Source: Gammaproteobacteria bacterium
Lineage (GTDB): Bacteria > Pseudomonadota > Gammaproteobacteria > SZUA-229
NCBI GenBank assembly: GCA_016191795.1
Contig: JACPVK010000074.1
Span: 1-13,980, forward strand
Direction of reading: 5' to 3'
Length of the DNA: 13,980 nt
Below, in pieces: positions 1-8,104 of the stretch. The position numbers were made by a program, and so were the translations under genes. Positions within the stretch are counted from its first letter, which is position 1, and every line of letters begins with the position of its first letter. Under the pieces are notes generated by a model. It made no database searches. It saw nothing but the letters and a program-made list of their open reading frames with translations, and was not told where the DNA came from.

Positions 1-1994
1 CAGGGATCACGCGCCTGTATTTTAATGGCGGCAATGACGCGATTTGAGTTGAAGATGCGCATGGCTTCGGTTTTGTATTCTTCAGCACGTTCCGACATGG
101 ATTTGCCGACCAGCTCGATACAGGATGCCAGTGATTTGACAATTTGCGGTTCCAGTGAATTGTAGCGGGCCGCATCCAGTGAGCGCAGTTTATTCACCGC
201 GGCATCGATATTTTGCATATTCAACGATGACTGGCAGTTCAGCTGTTGATTAACATTTTTGAGCGCCAGCTCAAATAACTCCACGGCTTTCTTTTGTTTT
301 GCCTGTGGGTCGGGCATTTGATTAATAACATCCGGCTGTTTGACAACCACTTCCCTGCCATCGCCCGCCATTGCATCGGCAATCAACTGCTTTTGCTGAT
401 CCAGCCACTGGGTGTCACCGGTATAACGGTAGGCATTGGTGACTAATATTTTCGCATTGGCATAACGTTTGCCGGAGACCAGTTCATCAATTTTTTTGGC
501 ATACAATTTATAAATGGTTTCGGTGTTGGTCAGCAGCCAGGGATCTTCTTTATCCAGTAATTCTCGCAAGCCCTGATATTCCGACCAGAGTTCCGACTCC
601 CACGACGCGGTAAACGATGCATCGCCGATTAATCGGATTATATTTTTCTTGAACAAATCCACCCGGATTTCATACTCCAGTTCATTACGCATCGCGTTTT
701 TATCCGGCCCTTCCGGCTGTGGTTTGATGTATTGAAAATAAATCACCACAAATAAAGCCAGCAAGATAGCCAGCGAAGCCGCCAGCTGATACGCCGGTTT
801 GCGTTTGTATTTTATTTGCCGGTAAAACTCATCAACGGTTGCGGTACGGTTTTCGCGGCGGAAGGCCAGTGCGCCTTCAATTGCCCTCCATTGTCTTTTG
901 GTAATGGTGGTGATGCGTTTGGGTTTGAGTTTTTTTCGCTCGGCTTCATCTGCCGGAATTTTGTTAAATGGATGCTCGCCGGTAAACAACTCATACGCCA
1001 CGCAACCCACGGCATAAAGATCGTCACGAATATCCGGTGTCTGTCCTTCCAGCATTTCAAGGCTGGCGTAGGCCGGTGTGAGCGCACCCAGATTACCGGC
1101 ATCAAACAGGGTTTTATCTTCACCTGAAGCATCATGATGTTCGATTTGCGCTACCGCGCGGGCAATACCAAAGTCAAATACCTTGGCCACGCCGCGCGTG
1201 GTGACAAACACATTGCCCGGTTTGAAATCGGAATGAATAATATCTTCCTTATGGGCGTGCGTCAGCGCAGAGCAAATACAGCCCAGAATTTCCCAGGCAT
1301 CATCTGTTGGTAAACCGGTGGATCGATATTGATTGAGCAATTTATCCAGCGGTTTGCCATCCATGTATTCCATGGTCATGAAGACGGTGTCGCCGTCGCG
1401 GTCGAAGTCGAACACACTTACAATATTGGGATGTGCAATGCGCTGGGTTTTGCGCGACTCGCGCTGCAAGGCAATGAACGATTCCGGATGCGCCTTGAAT
1501 TCCTCACCCAATACCTTGATGGCGACATAGGGATCGCGGTCATTGGCTTCGACCTTGAGCAAATCCTTTGCCTTGTAAACTATCCCCATACCACCGGAGC
1601 CTATCACCTGCTCCAGAACAAAACGCTGTTTTAATAACTGGTGTTGTCCATCCGCGGTCATCTGGCGAACATTGTTAACAGCATCCGGTAGCGTTTTATC
1701 CGGCAAGTAACCTGGCGTTGTCCGGGGAGCTGTGCGCGGAGTAGCAATGCGAGTAGCTTCCTCGGGAATTGTTTGATCCACACCCGATGGCAAATTGTTT
1801 TTGGCGGCGATGCGGGTTTTGTCTTCCTGTGCTGCCGGCCCTGGCGCAATGCGGGTCTTGTCTTCCTGTGCTGCCCGCCCTGGAGCAATGCGGGTCTGGT
1901 CCTGATTGGGCGAAGGCGTTTTCAGCCGCGTCGCATCCATATCATCTGCATTGCGAACTGTTTTTATTTTTGTTTTATCATCGGAGTCAGTCAT
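1..1994 (-). CDS. ppkA: T6SS membrane Ser/Thr protein kinase, PpkA-like (C-terminus cut by window edge)
   Basis: The frame stays open for 664 codons from the ATG at 1994 to base 1. It begins 4 bp after the upstream phosphatase stop codon. Residues 1-115 are low complexity with repeated D-x-T-R-I motifs (T34, T47, T60, T81). The kinase domain spans about 124-395: glycine loop GSGGMG (132-137), VAIK lysine K160, catalytic loop HSDFKPGN (254-261), DFG (274-276) and TPAYASLE (306-313) in the APE position. HSD in place of HRD makes it a non-RD kinase. One membrane segment lies at about 401-421. The region after it is predicted periplasmic, helix-like and not recognised, with cysteines at 587 and 625. 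Known PpkA kinases activate T6SS by threonine phosphorylation of Fha or TssL. The neighbouring phosphatase and FHA gene support that role. The symbol is by function and context; the C-terminal domain may differ from P. aeruginosa PpkA. Confidence 0.93.
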   Translation of the reverse strand, partial: MTDSDDKTKIKTVRNADDMDATRLKTPSPNQDQTRIAPGRAAQEDKTRIAPGPAAQEDKTRIAAKNNLPSGVDQTIPEEATRIATPRTAPRTTPGYLPDKTLPDAVNNVRQMTADGQHQLLKQRFVLEQVIGSGGMGIVYKAKDLLKVEANDRDPYVAIKVLGEEFKAHPESFIALQRESRKTQRIAHPNIVSVFDFDRDGDTVFMTMEYMDGKPLDKLLNQYRSTGLPTDDAWEILGCICSALTHAHKEDIIHSDFKPGNVFVTTRGVAKVFDFGIARAVAQIEHHDASGEDKTLFDAGNLGALTPAYASLEMLEGQTPDIRDDLYAVGCVAYELFTGEHPFNKIPADEAERKKLKPKRITTITKRQWRAIEGALAFRRENRTATVDEFYRQIKYKRKPAYQLAASLAILLALFVVIYFQYIKPQPEGPDKNAMRNELEYEIRVDLFKKNIIRLIGDASFTASWESELWSEYQGLRELLDKEDPWLLTNTETIYKLYAKKIDELVSGKRYANAKILVTNAYRYTGDTQWLDQQKQLIADAMAGDGREVVVKQPDVINQMPDPQAKQKKAVELFELALKNVNQQLNCQSSLNMQNIDAAVNKLRSLDAARYNSLEPQIVKSLASCIELVGKSMSERAEEYKTEAMRIFNSNRVIAAIKIQARDP
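1771..1900 (-). repeat. 39-bp tandem repeat coding for 13-residue T-R-I-A units in the kinase N-terminus
   Basis: Two full 39-bp units, 1810-1848 and 1849-1887, differ at only 3 positions. A partial third unit starts at 1888. A degenerate copy of the T-R-I-A segment is seen further downstream in the gene, near 1744-1771. Each unit codes for E-D-K-T-R-I-A-P-G-x-A-A-Q or a close variant. The unit length is a multiple of three, so copy number can change without breaking the frame. High DNA identity suggests recent duplication. Confidence 0.85.
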
Positions 1995-1998
1995 GGGA

Positions 1999-2799
1999 TC
2001 AGGCTTTTTCTTCCATATTTTCTGTGGCATCAGCACGCGACTGTGCAGGTACCGAGCCGGGTTCACCTTTTACAATAATGATAGAGACATTATCGGATGC
2101 GCCATTTTTCAGCGCTGTGGCCAACAGTTCTTTAACTATTTTTTCTGGCGTGGGCAGCGACAATAACGGAATAATATCCGGTTGTTTAATCGCATTGTAT
2201 AAACCATCGCTGCATAACAGCAGTGTATCGCCCACTTGCAAATTAAAAACATTCAAATCCAGATACAATTCTTCGTGCGCACCCACAGCTCGGGTAATCA
2301 CATTGGAATCCGGATGATTGGCGGCTTCTTCTGGCGTAATATGACCCTGTGACATTAACTCTTCAACATGCGAATGATCACGCGATAATTGTTGTAGCTG
2401 ACCATTACGAAAACGATACAGTCGCGAATCACCGGCCCAGATACACGCACCCACCCGGCCACGAATAATTAAACTGACCACTGTACTGCCGAGCATGCGG
2501 CCATCGAGCATGATATCGGCATACTCCAGTATGCGATGATTCACATCGATCAGTGTGTCTTCAACGGCATTAACAATCTCGCTGAGCGAATCTTTATACG
2601 CCAGCTCATCCAGTGTTTTAACAATTAAACTGCTGGCAACATCACCGGCTTCGTATCCACCCATGCCATCGGCAATTGCCCAGAGACTGGTCTCGGGTTT
2701 GGCGAGTATGGAATCTTCATTAATGGTGCGAACCGTGCCGACATTGCTTTCGGCAAAGGAGTTCCATTTAATCGGCCGCCTGACTGTGGTATCACTCAT
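1999..2799 (-). CDS. pppA: PP2C-family Ser/Thr phosphatase, PppA-like (T6SS off-switch)
   Basis: This 266-residue protein has the full PP2C (PPM) metal-site set: R-x-x-N-E-D at 24-29, DGMGG at 44-48, AGDSRLYRF at 122-130, SDG at 197-199 and GASDN at 233-237. There is no signal peptide or membrane segment, so it should be cytoplasmic. PppA enzymes of this family are Mn/Mg-dependent and remove the phosphates placed by PpkA on T6SS targets, returning the system to rest. It lies between tagF (28-bp spacer) and the kinase gene (4-bp spacer). Co-transcription of opposing kinase and phosphatase is typical of H1-like loci. The ATG at 2799 has only a weak GGA upstream. No catalytic residue appears missing. 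Confidence 0.95.
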   Translation of the reverse strand: MSDTTVRRPIKWNSFAESNVGTVRTINEDSILAKPETSLWAIADGMGGYEAGDVASSLIVKTLDELAYKDSLSEIVNAVEDTLIDVNHRILEYADIMLDGRMLGSTVVSLIIRGRVGACIWAGDSRLYRFRNGQLQQLSRDHSHVEELMSQGHITPEEAANHPDSNVITRAVGAHEELYLDLNVFNLQVGDTLLLCSDGLYNAIKQPDIIPLLSLPTPEKIVKELLATALKNGASDNVSIIIVKGEPGSVPAQSRADATENMEEKA

Positions 2800-2827
2800 A
2801 CAAATTCCAACATTAAACGTTTATACA

Positions 2828-3544
2828 TTAAAATACGTAAGGCTGATTCCATTGCCAGTGCCGCCATTCGCCATCCAGCATGGCTGGTATTCCATCGATG
2901 GCAGGCAAGCCCTGCACTGAAAAAATACACGGCTCTACGCGTTCCGAACCCTGGGTTGACCACACACTGTAACTGGCATGCGCCTTGCGCAAGCTGGCAT
3001 CCAGCAAGAACGAATACATACTCTGTGGCAAATCCATATTCGACATCATTTTTACAGCTTGTGACGAATTGCCCGAAACGGCCTGATTTCTCTCATAGGC
3101 ATTCTCAACGTTAATCTGGAAAGTATCGATAGACTGCATGATATCGTCGACTGTTAATTCTGTTTCCAGCGCATCTATCAATACATTTTCAATCTGATCA
3201 AACCAGGCGCCATTTTGTGGCAAGAATTCAAGCGGGTTAAACTTTGCGGGTAATTTTGTGAGTACGGTAAACGGAAAATAACGACCCACCCGGTCAACAC
3301 TGGGAATCATCATGCCCGCCCAGCTGTTGTTATCGAGCACGCCGGATGAGAACACAAAACGCCACACCGGGCTGGTGAGATAAATATTCAACCAGGCCTC
3401 GCCCATTTGTTCGCGTGAACTGGCGATATAATGCTGCAACCATTCATCCCAGGTGTTCATCACATCCGAAGGCAGGTTACGATGAATAAAGTCACCGTGT
3501 GCAGGCAATTTACCAAACAATCCGGTGACTAATTCAGCAGGCAT
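2828..3544 (-). CDS. tagF: TagF, T6SS-associated post-translational repressor
   Basis: This 238-residue protein opens with the TagF_N signature: GLFGKLPAHGDF (8-19), then W-D-E-W-L-Q (32-37), T-S-P-V-W-R-F (57-63) and V-G-R-Y-F-P-F (86-92). The length is normal for a stand-alone TagF; in some species TagF is fused to a PppA-type phosphatase, but here they are separate. The start codon directly follows the tssM stop (TAAATG), so the two are probably translationally coupled. In P. aeruginosa, TagF represses H1-T6SS independently of the kinase/phosphatase pair, and in Agrobacterium it acts through Fha. The same repressor role is inferred here from family and position. No membrane segment is seen. 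Confidence 0.94.
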   Translation of the reverse strand: MPAELVTGLFGKLPAHGDFIHRNLPSDVMNTWDEWLQHYIASSREQMGEAWLNIYLTSPVWRFVFSSGVLDNNSWAGMMIPSVDRVGRYFPFTVLTKLPAKFNPLEFLPQNGAWFDQIENVLIDALETELTVDDIMQSIDTFQINVENAYERNQAVSGNSSQAVKMMSNMDLPQSMYSFLLDASLRKAHASYSVWSTQGSERVEPCIFSVQGLPAIDGIPAMLDGEWRHWQWNQPYVF

Positions 3545-6500
3545 TTATATCGACTCCGGTACTCTGAATGCACCCAGCAGATTAGGCTCCAGCGGGCTAT
3601 TCACACTCTCGGTTTTAATTTCATATTGAACTTTATGTGCAATATTTGATTTTTTATCGCCATCACCGGACTCTTCATGGACAGTGAAAGTGGCAATATA
3701 CACATTGGACTGGGATGTTTTCTGGATACTGGATTTATCCAGCAAGTGGAACAATGCCCAGGGTCCTTCATAGGTTGCTGAATGTACATTCTCTTTTAAA
3801 TCTTCGAACAACAAACGCACACGCTTGTTCTCATCTTCACCCGACCACTTGAGCGGATTCCAGAATTTGGGACCGTGATTATAGGAAATACGTTTGTCAC
3901 CAATTTCCAGGGTGAATCGCACATCGGTTTTTTCCATTCGATAAGGCCTGAATTGCAGTGTGACACCGGGCACACCCGGGTTACTGCTGTAGAAAACACT
4001 CTTGATAAACTGTGCGCGTTTAACCTGGCTAATTGCCTCACCGGAGAATCCGATGCTGTAATTATCCACACCACGATTGCCCCAGCTTGACCCGGTATCG
4101 ATAAAGGGCTTCATATGGCTGATAAAAAACGTATCGAATGTGCCGGCAGGCTTGAAGAACTCGCTGAAATCCAGTAGTGCCAGCTCATCACGTGATGCAC
4201 GGTTTAACGGGTAACGTCCCGACAGGCCTTGCATATAAGGCTGGTAAATTTTGGTACGCCATTCTGCATTAACATGCGAATGAGCTGATCGCAGTATGAC
4301 TTTCCATATTTCCTGTGACAGCGATTCGAGCCAGCGTTTTAACGGTGGCGGTGTTGTCGCCGAATAAGCGCGCAGCAAGGTTAACGGAGTAGCCGAACCA
4401 CTTTGATAACGCGCCTGTGCGACTTCAAAGGATTTTTTGTCCGGATCCGGTGATAAGGAAATTTCACTGACAAACGCCTGCAACTGACGAATGTTATCCA
4501 GTGTTTGATTGATGCCAGCCGGTTTTTTCGGCGTTTCTCTTAGTAACACATTAAGCTCGCGGAACTGCACATCAACTTTTGTGCCTTCAAATTTATCCGC
4601 CAGAAATGCCGTGGCCTTGCCGGTCTTGCCTTCGGTGTAATCATCTGCCGCATTAGCCAGCAACTGACTCGACAGCGTGGTGTTTTCCGCACCTACTCGC
4701 AGTATGGATAACAGCGGGGAATATACCGGATCGGTAAAGCTCGCCAGTACATCATTGGCATGCTTGATACTGGTGAATTCGGTTATTTCCAGCGCCGCAT
4801 ACACCGCGTTCCACTGCTGAAGATATTCGGCGATATACAATTCCTTAACTTTCTCGCTGATTTCATCCAGATCGTCTTTTACAAAATCAACGCGGGCGTT
4901 TTCACCGTCATCCAGCACCCAGCGTTCGTTGGTAATGTCGGCTATTACCGGCGAATCGGTTGATAAATCTATTTGTTTGTAACCATCCGCTGTAAACAGA
5001 AAGGGAATATTTAAAGTCCTGATAACGCTCTCGTTCACCTTGAAGGCTGAACGCACCGATTCACCATACAAATTCAGTAAATCTACCGGCTGTGTATAAC
5101 TAGGATTGGTACGAATACGACTATAGATACGTTGCGCTACCGGTACCCGCAATAACACTTCACGTGTTTGACTCACCAGCGCCGGATTAATGGCGACCGG
5201 TTCCAGATCCAGTTCCAGCAAGGCATCCAGATGTGCTTCGAGTTGTTTGCGATGGGTGGCTTCACCCTGCATGGTTTGTGACCAGTTACTGACAAACCAG
5301 TTTTTAATCTGTTCCTTGTTGATATGTTCGGTTTTATTGAACATCAAATAAGTTTTAAACGTGTTGTACAGATCACCACCGCTGTGGCCCTGCTTGATAT
5401 AAACCTCGAGATAGCCGACCAGTCTGGGCAGCAATAATTCTTTTAGATAGGCTGCATAGGCATCATCGGCTGCATCATCCACATTGCCGTCATACAAACC
5501 CATACCCGACAACCAGGGATGTTGTTCCTGATCGTAAACAATACTGGCTTTGGCCAGTGCATTGAGTGTGGGCAACACACTGCGCGGATCCTTGTTCCAG
5601 GCACTCAGACGTTTGCTTTCGGTTTTGAATTCACCAATATAGTTTTGCACTTCGCCCATATACATTTGATGACGGCTGATACTGCCAGCCCACACCACCA
5701 GGGTGAGAATGACGAACAACGCGATTCCAACATACGCCGCACGTTGCGCCCAGAGAATAATGGTTTCGTATTTTCTGTTGGAACCCACCAGTTCCGATTC
5801 CGGAAACATCACATCGCGAAACAGCCGACCCAGAAAATAACTCTTGCCCTGGCCATGCGGCATTTGCACCGCTTCACGTGCAAAACCAAAGCTCGACGAC
5901 ACAGCACTCATCAGACGATCAATCGGGCTGCCTTCCTGGGTACCACTGGTAAAATAAATGCCGCGCAAATAAGGCTGAAAGCGATAGCGATTACTGATAA
6001 ATGTCTGTCTGACGAAACTGTCGATAATGAGTTTCAGATTTTCCATTTGTAACGGGAATCCCTGAATCAGCGCACGGCGCCTGACATCACGCTCGGTGTG
6101 AATACGCCACAGTACGCGATCGTAGGTACGCTTTAATAATTTTTCATATTCCTGTGACAAATAATCAAAGTCCGGGCCTTGTGAGGCCTTGGGTGCATTC
6201 GGTAATGACACACCCCAAACCTGTTCACGATCTTCCTTGCTCAGGTCTTCAAAAAATTCGGTAAAGCCGGAAACCAGATCGCATTTGGTAAACATTAAAT
6301 AAATCGGAAACCGAATTTCCAGTTTTTCCATCAACTCATCAATACGGGTACGTATGATCTTGGCGTGAGCGACACGCTGCTCTTCCGACTGGGTTAGCAA
6401 ATCGTGAATACTGATAGCGATAATGGCGCCATTAATCGGGCGTCGGCGACGATTTTTTTTCAGCAGGTTTAAAAAACCTTCCCAGGCCGAACTGTCGACA

Positions 6501-7105
6501 ACTTTGTGACTGTCCTGGGTGGTGTATCGGCCCGCGGTATCAATCAGAATGGCATCATTGGTGAACCACCAGTCACAGTTACGCGTACCGCCCACGCCTT
6601 GCAGGGCACCCTTGCCAAATTGCTCAGCCAACGGAAAATCCAGCGTGGAGTTCACCAGCGCCGTGGTTTTACCCGAACCGGGAGGACCAATAATGATGTA
6701 CCAGGGCAATTCATATAATGCCTTGCTGGTGTGCGAACCTTTAAATTTAAGTTTCTTTAAGGTTGCCAGCGCTTGCGAAAAACGTTGATTGAGCTGATGC
6801 AACTCTTCGGCAGTCTGGCCGGAGGCATGGTCGGATTTTAAATCTTTATTATTTTCCTGAAGATCGCCAACCAGTTCTTCATTTTGTTTGCGGGCTTGAA
6901 GCTGCACCCGTAGATTATTCAGGCCCCACAGCACAATAATAATCATGATGGCTACCAGCCTGGCGACCACGCTTTCCAGCGGCGCCGTATTGCCTTCACC
7001 AAATTTGATATACGGACCAACAAACCAGATTATGATGGCCAGTGCCAGCAAACCAATAATCGATATAACAATTCTGTTTTTTAAAATCTCAATCAATTTC
7101 TTCAT
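3545..7105 (-). CDS. tssM: TssM (IcmF family), inner-membrane ATPase-like scaffold of the T6SS membrane complex
   Basis: At 1186 residues this is full length for TssM. Two membrane helices lie at about 12-30 and 45-62. A cytoplasmic P-loop domain follows, with Walker A GPPGSGKTT (140-148), a Walker B-like ILIDTAGRY (186-194) and a G4-like TKCD (273-276). A third helix at about 457-475 precedes a large periplasmic region to the C-terminus, which in this family contacts the TssJ lipoprotein. With TssL and TssJ it forms the channel-like complex spanning the envelope. The intact Walker A motif suggests nucleotide binding, though its need varies between systems. tssL lies 18 bp upstream and tagF starts directly after its stop. 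No frameshift is seen. Confidence 0.98.
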   Translation of the reverse strand: MKKLIEILKNRIVISIIGLLALAIIIWFVGPYIKFGEGNTAPLESVVARLVAIMIIIVLWGLNNLRVQLQARKQNEELVGDLQENNKDLKSDHASGQTAEELHQLNQRFSQALATLKKLKFKGSHTSKALYELPWYIIIGPPGSGKTTALVNSTLDFPLAEQFGKGALQGVGGTRNCDWWFTNDAILIDTAGRYTTQDSHKVVDSSAWEGFLNLLKKNRRRRPINGAIIAISIHDLLTQSEEQRVAHAKIIRTRIDELMEKLEIRFPIYLMFTKCDLVSGFTEFFEDLSKEDREQVWGVSLPNAPKASQGPDFDYLSQEYEKLLKRTYDRVLWRIHTERDVRRRALIQGFPLQMENLKLIIDSFVRQTFISNRYRFQPYLRGIYFTSGTQEGSPIDRLMSAVSSSFGFAREAVQMPHGQGKSYFLGRLFRDVMFPESELVGSNRKYETIILWAQRAAYVGIALFVILTLVVWAGSISRHQMYMGEVQNYIGEFKTESKRLSAWNKDPRSVLPTLNALAKASIVYDQEQHPWLSGMGLYDGNVDDAADDAYAAYLKELLLPRLVGYLEVYIKQGHSGGDLYNTFKTYLMFNKTEHINKEQIKNWFVSNWSQTMQGEATHRKQLEAHLDALLELDLEPVAINPALVSQTREVLLRVPVAQRIYSRIRTNPSYTQPVDLLNLYGESVRSAFKVNESVIRTLNIPFLFTADGYKQIDLSTDSPVIADITNERWVLDDGENARVDFVKDDLDEISEKVKELYIAEYLQQWNAVYAALEITEFTSIKHANDVLASFTDPVYSPLLSILRVGAENTTLSSQLLANAADDYTEGKTGKATAFLADKFEGTKVDVQFRELNVLLRETPKKPAGINQTLDNIRQLQAFVSEISLSPDPDKKSFEVAQARYQSGSATPLTLLRAYSATTPPPLKRWLESLSQEIWKVILRSAHSHVNAEWRTKIYQPYMQGLSGRYPLNRASRDELALLDFSEFFKPAGTFDTFFISHMKPFIDTGSSWGNRGVDNYSIGFSGEAISQVKRAQFIKSVFYSSNPGVPGVTLQFRPYRMEKTDVRFTLEIGDKRISYNHGPKFWNPLKWSGEDENKRVRLLFEDLKENVHSATYEGPWALFHLLDKSSIQKTSQSNVYIATFTVHEESGDGDKKSNIAHKVQYEIKTESVNSPLEPNLLGAFRVPESI

Positions 7106-7123
7106 CTAGATGGCTCTTTTTTA

Positions 7124-8086
7124 TTATTCGAACGGCGTGCTTTTCGGTGCTTCTTCCAAACGACCAGGTTTGGCAACTGCCTTAAGCTGTGAAATTTCGG
7201 TTAATTGCTCCGCCACCGGTGAAGAAGATTGGTACAACCAGAATCTGAAACCTGAATAAGCCAGCAATAGCACCGCACCAATAATGCTGGCCATTACCCA
7301 CACTGGAATATATTGCGTAAGCGTGTTGCGAATTTTCCCGAGGCCATGCCAGCTGGGCGACAGTTCGCGTTCGTATTCTCCGCGGTTATTGCGAATGATG
7401 CGGAACAACTCATCACGAATCTGTTCAAGCGTTTCTCGGCCACGGTGAATAACCCGGTATTTACCTTCGAATCCCAGACTTAACAGAATATAAAAGAGTT
7501 CAAGTATGTAGATATTTTCGGCAGGTGATTGCCGCACCCTGTCCAGTAGTAAAAAGAATTTTTCACCACCCGCGGTTTCATTGTGAAACACACTTAACAA
7601 CGTGCGCTGGGTCCAGGCGCTTTCGCTGCCCCAGGGGGTATTGAGCACGGCTTCATCCAGCGCAGTACATAATGCATAGCGAGCCGATAAAACTATTTCC
7701 GGCTTCAAGCCCTGCTCTTTGGCCTGGACTTCAAAGTTTTTTAATTCGTTAACCAGGCGTTGATGTAAACCGCCCACATCGGGATGACTAACCGTGTGCC
7801 GGGTTTTTTCAAACACCGCCAGCAAGGTGGATGCGGTGTTAACCAGCGGATTCAGGCCATGGCCAGTATGAAAATTCCCCGCATCATGATCAGCACTTTG
7901 TCGCGCCGCGGCATATTGCGGCTGGCGCGGTTGTTGCGGCACATAACTGGGTGGCGGCGCGGCAGGCGTTGCGTGTTGACTGGGTGTTGCAGGTCGTCGA
8001 CCCGGTGTAGGTCTTATCTGGGTGCGATCACCGTCACCGGCTGAGGGCTGACGAAAAACTGTTTTATCCGATTCATCTGATGCCAT
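7124..8086 (-). CDS. tssL: TssL (DotU family), inner-membrane T6SS protein with phosphothreonine-like N-terminal motifs
   Basis: This 320-residue protein has a DotU domain at about 77-255, with YALCTALDEAVLNTPWG (137-153) and LLSLGFEGKYR (201-211). One membrane helix follows at about 260-282, then a tail of about 38 residues predicted periplasmic. There is no OmpA-like peptidoglycan-binding domain. The first 70 residues are disordered and rich in Pro/Gln, and carry two D-x-T motifs, SDKTVF (T9) and DRTQIRP (T22). In Agrobacterium, PpkA phosphorylates TssL near its N-terminus (Thr14) and Fha binds the phosphorylated form; these threonines are natural candidates for the same. A strong AAGGAG at 8093-8098 (minus strand), 6 nt from the ATG, fixes the start. 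Confidence 0.97.
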   Translation of the reverse strand: MASDESDKTVFRQPSAGDGDRTQIRPTPGRRPATPSQHATPAAPPPSYVPQQPRQPQYAAARQSADHDAGNFHTGHGLNPLVNTASTLLAVFEKTRHTVSHPDVGGLHQRLVNELKNFEVQAKEQGLKPEIVLSARYALCTALDEAVLNTPWGSESAWTQRTLLSVFHNETAGGEKFFLLLDRVRQSPAENIYILELFYILLSLGFEGKYRVIHRGRETLEQIRDELFRIIRNNRGEYERELSPSWHGLGKIRNTLTQYIPVWVMASIIGAVLLLAYSGFRFWLYQSSSPVAEQLTEISQLKAVAKPGRLEEAPKSTPFE

Positions 8087-8092
8087 AACACA

Positions 8093-8098
8093 CTCCTT
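8093..8098 (-). promoter_or_regulatory. Strong Shine-Dalgarno of tssL
   Basis: CTCCTT on the plus strand reads AAGGAG on the coding strand, 6 nt before the tssL ATG. It is the clearest ribosome-binding site of the left arm. Confidence 0.8.
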
Positions 8099-8104
8099 AA
8101 TTTC

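Noticed and set aside
1769..2317. Plus-strand open frame of 182 codons
   Set aside because: It is antisense to the start of the kinase gene and the end of the PP2C gene, has odd Cys/Ser-rich composition from the repeat, and has no family likeness.
2810..2832. Palindrome TAAACGTTTA (2814-2823) and direct repeat ACATTAAA in the tagF-pppA spacer
   Set aside because: Short AT-rich elements in a 28-bp intra-operon gap, expected by chance; no promoter-like layout around them.
5519..6052. Plus-strand open frame of 177 codons
   Set aside because: It lies wholly antisense to tssM, whose frame is well conserved; it shows no recognisable domain.
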